Below, one piece after another: positions 13,537-17,057 of a stretch of DNA of 17,057 nt. The stretch spans positions 1 through 17,057 of the forward strand of contig DUWJ01000031.1 of NCBI GenBank assembly GCA_012842765.1. The letters are read 5' to 3'. Every line of letters begins with the position of its first letter. The first letter of the stretch is position 1. A program made the position numbers and the translations under genes. This stretch comes from Bacillota bacterium. Lineage in GTDB: Bacteria; Bacillota; DTU025. Under the pieces are notes generated by a model that saw nothing but the letters and a program-made list of their open reading frames with translations, was not told the origin of the DNA and searched no databases.

Positions 13537-14535
13537 ATGAAAGAGAGACATCTACACAATGCAGGCGGTCTACAGGATGGCCGCGACCCGCGCTCATTCA
13601 TAGATGAGGCGATTTCAGCAATTTCGCAGCAGATAGGAGCGGAGCGAGCAGTTTGCGGATTGTCGGGCGGCGTCGACTCATCTGTTGCTGCGGTGCTTGT
13701 CCATAAAGCTATAGGTGCCAATCTTACCTGCATCTTTGTGGACAACGGTCTGCTTAGGAAGGGCGAGGCTGAAGGGGTGGAGAACGTTTTCCGCGGCCAT
13801 TACCACATGAACCTCATAGTTGTGGATGCAAAAGAGCGGTTTCTGAAGAAGCTTGAAGGCGTTGTGGACCCGGAGGCAAAAAGGAAGATTATTGGCGCAG
13901 AGTTCATACGGGTCTTCGAAGAGGAATCGGAAAAGCTGGGAAATGTTCCATATTTGGTCCAGGGGACTCTCCTTCCTGACGTGGTTGAGAGTGTCTCTAG
14001 CCAGAAACCTGGAGTCAAGGTCAAGTCCCATCATAATGTGGGCGGACTTCCGGAGGATCTCAGGTTCGAACTGATAGAACCTCTGAGGATGCTCTACAAG
14101 GATGATGTCCGCCTCATCGGCAAGGAACTGGGGCTTCCTGATACCATAGTGAAGAGGCAGCCATTCCCCGGGCCGGGGCTGGCTGTTAGGATAATTGGAG
14201 AGGTCACCCGAGAACGGCTGGAGGTTTTAAGAGAGGCCGATGCCATAGTGCGTGAAGAAATCGGGAAGCTTCCTGAGGCAAGCGAGCTCTGGCAGTATTT
14301 CGCGGTTCTTCCCGCGATTCGCAGCACCGGAGTGAGCGACAGCGACCGCACCTATTCCTACCCAATAGCAATCAGGGCGGTGAAGAGCCCAGACGGCATG
14401 AGCGCTGATTGGGCGAGGCTTCCGTATGCTGCATTGGAGGAGATCAGCCGACGTATCGTTGATGAAGTGCCCGGAGTTAACCGAGTGGTCTACGATATTA
14501 CTCCAAAGCCGCCGGCCACTATTGAGTGGGAATGA
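13537..14535 (+). CDS. guaA: GMP synthase ATP-pyrophosphatase subunit, lacking the glutamine amidotransferase domain
   Basis: This protein corresponds to the C-terminal part of GuaA, which adenylates XMP and aminates it to GMP. The ATP-pyrophosphatase P-loop [13 protein letters not shown] is at residues 42-54, followed by [11 protein letters not shown]. The GMPS dimerisation domain shows [37 protein letters not shown] and the C-terminal [16 protein letters not shown]. It is 332 residues; the usual bacterial protein is about 510 with a class I amidotransferase half in front. That half is absent: the gene begins 6 bases after hpt, and its short N-terminus ([18 protein letters not shown]) resembles the start of archaeal two-subunit GMP synthase. 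ATG 13537 has GAGGAG 12 bases upstream inside hpt. It should need a separate amidotransferase subunit or free ammonia. Confidence 0.95.
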   Translation: MKERHLHNAGGLQDGRDPRSFIDEAISAISQQIGAERAVCGLSGGVDSSVAAVLVHKAIGANLTCIFVDNGLLRKGEAEGVENVFRGHYHMNLIVVDAKERFLKKLEGVVDPEAKRKIIGAEFIRVFEEESEKLGNVPYLVQGTLLPDVVESVSSQKPGVKVKSHHNVGGLPEDLRFELIEPLRMLYKDDVRLIGKELGLPDTIVKRQPFPGPGLAVRIIGEVTRERLEVLREADAIVREEIGKLPEASELWQYFAVLPAIRSTGVSDSDRTYSYPIAIRAVKSPDGMSADWARLPYAALEEISRRIVDEVPGVNRVVYDITPKPPATIEWE

Positions 14536-14552
14536 GGTGCAGATTTGCACCT
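14535..14552 (+). terminator. Hairpin overlapping the guaA stop, weak terminator candidate
   Basis: AGGTGCA (14535-14541) pairs perfectly with TGCACCT (14546-14552) over a 4-base loop, starting at the last base of the guaA stop codon. The nearest T-run (14579-14583) is 26 bases further on, so it is not a standard intrinsic terminator. Confidence 0.4.
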
Positions 14553-14934
14553 ATCAGGCAAAACAGACTCTTTCAGGCTTTTTAGGACGGCTCTACTTCT
14601 AGTTCGCCTCCATTTGCTTCGATGTAATCCAAAAGGCGGATAATTTCAGAGCTGGGGAATGAATATAGACAGAACGTCGGCTTCCCATGGGATAAGCATA
14701 GGAGGCCGGCGTCGTATTTTGCCTAGGGCTGGAATTGCAATCAGGAGGACAGGTAAACCTGAATTTCACATCTGACATGTGGCGTATTCCATATGGCTTG
14801 TTATATGACCGGCTAAACAGTATGTGCGTTGAATCCAGGTTTCACAAAAACATACGCCGCGAGCTGATGCTGCGCATGCAAGTAACGGCATCAGAGAAAA
14901 TCCATGAAGGGCTTAGCTCAGCCACGGGTGGGCG
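14553..14934. other. Gap between guaA and the acetyltransferase with no secure gene
   Basis: Apart from the possible - strand remnant at 14582-14722, nothing convincing is present. A + strand frame from TTG 14735 runs into the acetyltransferase on the opposite strand and has no placed ribosome binding site. An AGGAGG at 14743-14748 is not followed by a start codon at normal distance. No transposase, tRNA or repeat was seen. Confidence 0.5.
14582..14722 (-). pseudogene. Possible decayed small gene, C-terminal remnant
   Basis: On the - strand a frame of 46 codons ends at TAA (14582-14584) and reads as protein-like sequence, ending in SSEIIRLLDYIEANGGELEV followed by EPS. It has no in-frame start before an upstream TAG at 14723-14725. 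In a neighbouring - strand frame an ATG-started peptide (MSDVKFRFTCPPDC, from about 14780) runs towards it, so one frameshift could join the two into a small protein of roughly 65 residues. I do not recognise the family. It could also be chance. Confidence 0.25.
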
Positions 14935-15528
14935 CTATTTGCCATATACGAGCTTTCGAAAACTCGAAATGTTCAGCTTGAACGTCAGTCCATCATATGA
15001 TTGGCCACGCACCATCCGGTAATTGACTTGTCGAGCGCACTGTTCAAATCCCATCTTTCTTATCAGGCCCAGGACGCGCTCATTCCCGGACCAGGTCTGT
15101 GTGTAAATGTCTTCAACTCCGTTGGACAGCAGGTATTCGATGAACAGCTTCCATGCAGCGGTTGCATAACCCTGGCGTCTTGCACTTTGCTCGGGAATGT
15201 CGATTCCTATCGTGCAGTATCCATTCTCATCTGTGTAGTCATAGTTCGCGTCTATGTTGTATGAATTACACCAACCAATGTGCGTTCGAGTTCCATTGTT
15301 GATGCATATCTGAAAACTCCGGCGCATTCTACTAGGATCCTTTTCTGTGGACAGTTGGCGCAGCATCTTATCTCGATATGCGTCAGGCGAAAACGGTTCT
15401 TCCTCTTCAAGCTCCCATGGAGCGTCCCATAGTAACCATTCTGTCTCTACTGTCTCCCAGCGAATCCTGTCTTCAATGTCCTCTCGCACAAAATCTCTCA
15501 GGATCACTCTGCCGTCTGTGATTACCAT
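14935..15528 (-). CDS. GNAT family N-acetyltransferase
   Basis: This is the only confident - strand gene: a 197-residue acetyltransferase of the RimJ/RimL-like (Acetyltransf_3) type. The N-terminus ITDGRVILRDFVREDIEDRI and the WDAPWELEEEEPFSPDAY segment are typical of a group common in Clostridia. The acetyl-CoA site is in GIDIPEQSARRQGYATAAWKLF, followed by VEDIYTQTWSGNERVLGLIRKMGF, the usual motif B. The ATG at 15526-15528 is backed by AGGAGG (CCTCCT at 15534-15539 on the + strand), spacing 5. Its orientation and the loose surroundings suggest an accessory insertion. The substrate is unknown. Confidence 0.9.
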   Translation of the reverse strand: MVITDGRVILRDFVREDIEDRIRWETVETEWLLWDAPWELEEEEPFSPDAYRDKMLRQLSTEKDPSRMRRSFQICINNGTRTHIGWCNSYNIDANYDYTDENGYCTIGIDIPEQSARRQGYATAAWKLFIEYLLSNGVEDIYTQTWSGNERVLGLIRKMGFEQCARQVNYRMVRGQSYDGLTFKLNISSFRKLVYGK

Positions 15529-15540
15529 ACAATCCTCCTC

Positions 15541-15955
15541 AATTGGGAATCTTCATGACCAATGGAAGGAGATTCTTGAAGGACTAGACTGAAGCCCATT
15601 TCTGGCGCGTACGCTCCGAGTCAGTGCATTTTGCGTCGATTTCTGCCGTTTGAACGATGCCAGAAAGCTGTTCAAAACGGATTAGTGGGACGCTATTGTG
15701 ACAACCTTCCGGCTCACTTTCTGGGGCCGTGAATGAGGTATCTATCGCGATCGGTAGGATATACCCAGGGGAAGAGCCTACCTTGACACAGAGCTACACG
15801 CGAAAGGGGCCAGCAACATGGATAGTATCACAGGGCGCATCGAACTGCACGTCCGAAAACGGGTGTGTTTGGCAATCGCAGAGTGCGTGGTTGCGCAGCC
15901 GAGATGTGCAGGGGCTAACTGCTTGGGCCCGGGGTCGGATCTCAGGGATTCATGG
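15541..15955. other. Intergenic region of about 415 bases with no convincing gene
   Basis: The stretch lies between the start regions of the divergent acetyltransferase and kinase genes. Possible frames on either strand (for example + 15729-15977) have unlikely composition, no ribosome binding site and no recognisable motif. It contains a hairpin at 15646-15680, short TTTCTGG/CCAGAAA inverted repeats around it, and GGTAGG (15753-15758) facing CCTACC (15777-15782). No known riboswitch or T-box motif was recognised. Confidence 0.5.
15646..15680. repeat. Inverted repeat / hairpin in the acetyltransferase-kinase gap
   Basis: CCGTTTGAAC (15646-15655) pairs with GTTCAAAACGG (15670-15680), 10 pairs with one bulged A and a 14-base loop. 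The flanking TTTCTG (15640-15645) and CAGAAA (15661-15666) could form an alternative pairing. There is no T-run on either strand, so it is not an obvious terminator. Confidence 0.45.
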
Positions 15956-15961
15956 TATAAT
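15953..15961 (+). promoter_or_regulatory. Extended -10 promoter for the kinase gene
   Basis: TGGTATAAT is a perfect -10 box with the upstream TG of an extended -10 element. No good -35 is seen at 17-18 bases (GGTCGG). Transcription would start near 15968, about 100 bases before the kinase ATG. Confidence 0.5.
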
Positions 15962-16026
15962 GACGTTATCAGCATAGAGATTGAATTCGCATGAAGGAGC
16001 ATTTGGCATTCTAGGCGATGGAAGCT

Positions 16027-16129
16027 AAGGAGATTTACAGTGGCGCGGATCTTGAGGGACGATCGCCTGGATGAGGAGAAGCAAAAGGATGGGTCGAGCG
16101 ATTGCTGGAGAACCAAGGCAGGATGCTGA
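16027..16129 (+). CDS. Possible short upstream frame with a strong ribosome binding site
   Basis: AAGGAG at 16027-16032 is 7 bases before GTG 16040, which opens a 29-codon frame ending at TGA 16127-16129. The frame is rich in charged residues (RILRDDRLDEEKQKDGSSD) and overlaps the start of the kinase gene in a different frame. It could be a leader peptide coupling translation to the kinase, or a sign that the kinase N-terminus is frameshifted. It is not recognisable as a known protein. Confidence 0.25.
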
Positions 16130-17027
16130 AGAACGGGTTAGGCGCCATATCTTAGGCCAACTCCACTCACACGAGATTGATCGGTTTGAGCTGATTCGCA
16201 GCAAGGATCGGGTGTGGGTTTTTCGTTGTTCCTTCGATGGAAGCCCCACTGTAATCAAGTACTTTGAAAAAGATGACGACCTGAGGGAGATCCATAATTA
16301 TCAGCTTCTTCATCGCTTGGGCATTCCGACGATGGACGTTCTCGAGTATGCACAGCGAGGTCTTGTTTTGGAAGACATCGCTGAGAGCAAGACGTGGCGT
16401 TTAGGCATCCCGGACGATCTCAGAGATGAGCAAATTGCCGGCAGGTTAGCCGAGTGGTATTTTCATTTCCACGAGAAGGGGATCAACATTCCTGAGCTGC
16501 CTGAACTGTACTGTGAGACAGATTGCCTGACGATAGCAAACCTCAATCGTCTGTCGGAAAGGGATCCTTCTCTTAAGGATATTACCTGTTATCTGCAAAA
16601 CCATGTAGGCCTGTTCCAAAAGGAACTGGCGGGGTTGGTGCGAACTTTGAACTACAACGACTTTTATTGGACGAACATGCTCGTAAGAAAAGATCACACT
16701 GCCGCCATGATGTTTGATTACAATTATCTAGGTCAAGGCTATCGGGGAAACGATATTTCGAATGTGAAGTCTAGTTTGTCAGTCGAAGCGGGAACGGCTT
16801 TTGAAGATCAGTATGATATGCTTTACCATGGAAAATACGGAGTATCAAGAGAATGCGAGCGTCAGAACGAAGAGAGGATCACATCGATTGTAACGCCGTT
16901 GATCACGGTCATTTTAGCATACCAAAAGCCTGATTTCCCTGCCTGGGGAGAAGAAGCTAGGCAGCTGGTATTGAGCCCGCAGTATTTGGAACACGTGAAA
17001 TCGTTTGTGGATTCCTGTGACAAGTAA
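16071..17027 (+). CDS. Aminoglycoside phosphotransferase / choline kinase-like protein
   Basis: This 318-residue protein has an APH-type kinase fold. VIKYFE carries the ATP-binding Lys63, and Glu74 in DLREIHNYQLL is the likely salt-bridge partner. The catalytic loop reads LNYNDFYWTNMLV, with Asp197 and Asn202 conserved but Tyr195 where the usual motif (H-x-D-x4-N) has His. The metal-binding Asp216 is in MMFDYNYLGQGYRGNDISN. I recall Clostridia-type relatives with a similar YNDFY loop, so it is probably a normal subfamily and not a dead enzyme. The substrate is unknown, and resistance should not be assumed. ATG 16071 is the first start after an in-frame TGA at 16053; it lacks a good ribosome binding site. 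ATG 16089, with AGGAG 11 bases ahead, is an alternative. The gene is complete in the window. Confidence 0.85.
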   Translation: MRRSKRMGRAIAGEPRQDAEERVRRHILGQLHSHEIDRFELIRSKDRVWVFRCSFDGSPTVIKYFEKDDDLREIHNYQLLHRLGIPTMDVLEYAQRGLVLEDIAESKTWRLGIPDDLRDEQIAGRLAEWYFHFHEKGINIPELPELYCETDCLTIANLNRLSERDPSLKDITCYLQNHVGLFQKELAGLVRTLNYNDFYWTNMLVRKDHTAAMMFDYNYLGQGYRGNDISNVKSSLSVEAGTAFEDQYDMLYHGKYGVSRECERQNEERITSIVTPLITVILAYQKPDFPAWGEEARQLVLSPQYLEHVKSFVDSCDK

Positions 17028-17057
17028 CGGCAAAGAATTGAGCTGCATGTGCCGGAG

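Noticed and set aside
14735..15022. + strand frame of 95 codons before and into the acetyltransferase
   Set aside because: Its TTG start has no ribosome binding site, and its C-terminal third is antisense to the acetyltransferase.
15783..15788. Perfect TTGACA considered as a -35 box
   Set aside because: The bases 17-18 further on (GGGGCC) bear no resemblance to a -10 box.
15778..16116. - strand frame of 112 codons near the kinase start
   Set aside because: It overlaps the predicted kinase promoter and 5' end, its composition is Ser/Leu/Cys-rich, and no ribosome binding site or motif is present.
17031..17054. CGGCA...TGCCG inverted repeat after the kinase, considered as a terminator
   Set aside because: It is a short 5-6 pair stem with a loop of about 15-17 bases, and the window ends before any T-run could be seen.

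Overview
The window reads as a chromosomal segment of a Gram-positive-type (Bacillota, probably Clostridia or a related anaerobic class) bacterium of moderately high GC. The pointers are the cdaR-glmM junction, the acpS / NAD(P)HX-repair / alr / EndoAI-EndoA order known from Bacillota, AGGAGG-like ribosome binding sites, frequent GTG and TTG starts, and a 2-phosphosulfolactate phosphatase. I cannot name a genus. Nearly everything is on the + strand and tightly packed; only one acetyltransferase gene is on the - strand.

Region 1 (1-5134) is a run of housekeeping genes: the 3' end of cdaR (c-di-AMP cyclase regulator), glmM (phosphoglucosamine mutase), acpS, a fused NAD(P)HX epimerase/dehydratase, and alanine racemase alr. 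The acpS, nnr and alr genes overlap one another. Region 2 (5135-6001) holds a consensus promoter with a palindrome at the predicted transcription start, followed by an EndoAI/EndoA (MazEF-type) toxin-antitoxin pair. Region 3 (6002-7830) has a hairpin, then a peptidase C26 amidase and an L-asparaginase II family protein.

Region 4 (7831-10625) begins with a second consensus promoter and carries tsaE-tsaB-rimI-tsaD, all overlapping; this is most of the t6A tRNA-modification machinery (only the TsaC/Sua5 step is absent here). Region 5 (10626-12864) carries a LytR-CpsA-Psr protein, a ComB-type phosphatase and a two-cluster ferredoxin-like protein whose start overlaps the comB stop. Region 6 (12865-14535) is a purine module: a strong leader hairpin, hpt, and a guaA that lacks the glutamine amidotransferase half.

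Region 7 (14536-17057) is looser and looks accessory: a hairpin, a possible decayed small - strand gene, a - strand GNAT acetyltransferase, about 420 bases with no convincing gene but one hairpin, an extended -10 promoter, and an aminoglycoside-phosphotransferase-like kinase.

I found no rRNA, tRNA, CRISPR array, insertion sequence or prophage. No clearly new multi-gene system is evident. The points most worth a second look are the stand-alone GMP synthase ATP-pyrophosphatase subunit next to hpt, the operator-like palindrome on the toxin-antitoxin promoter, the comB-ferredoxin coupling, and the hairpin ahead of hpt.
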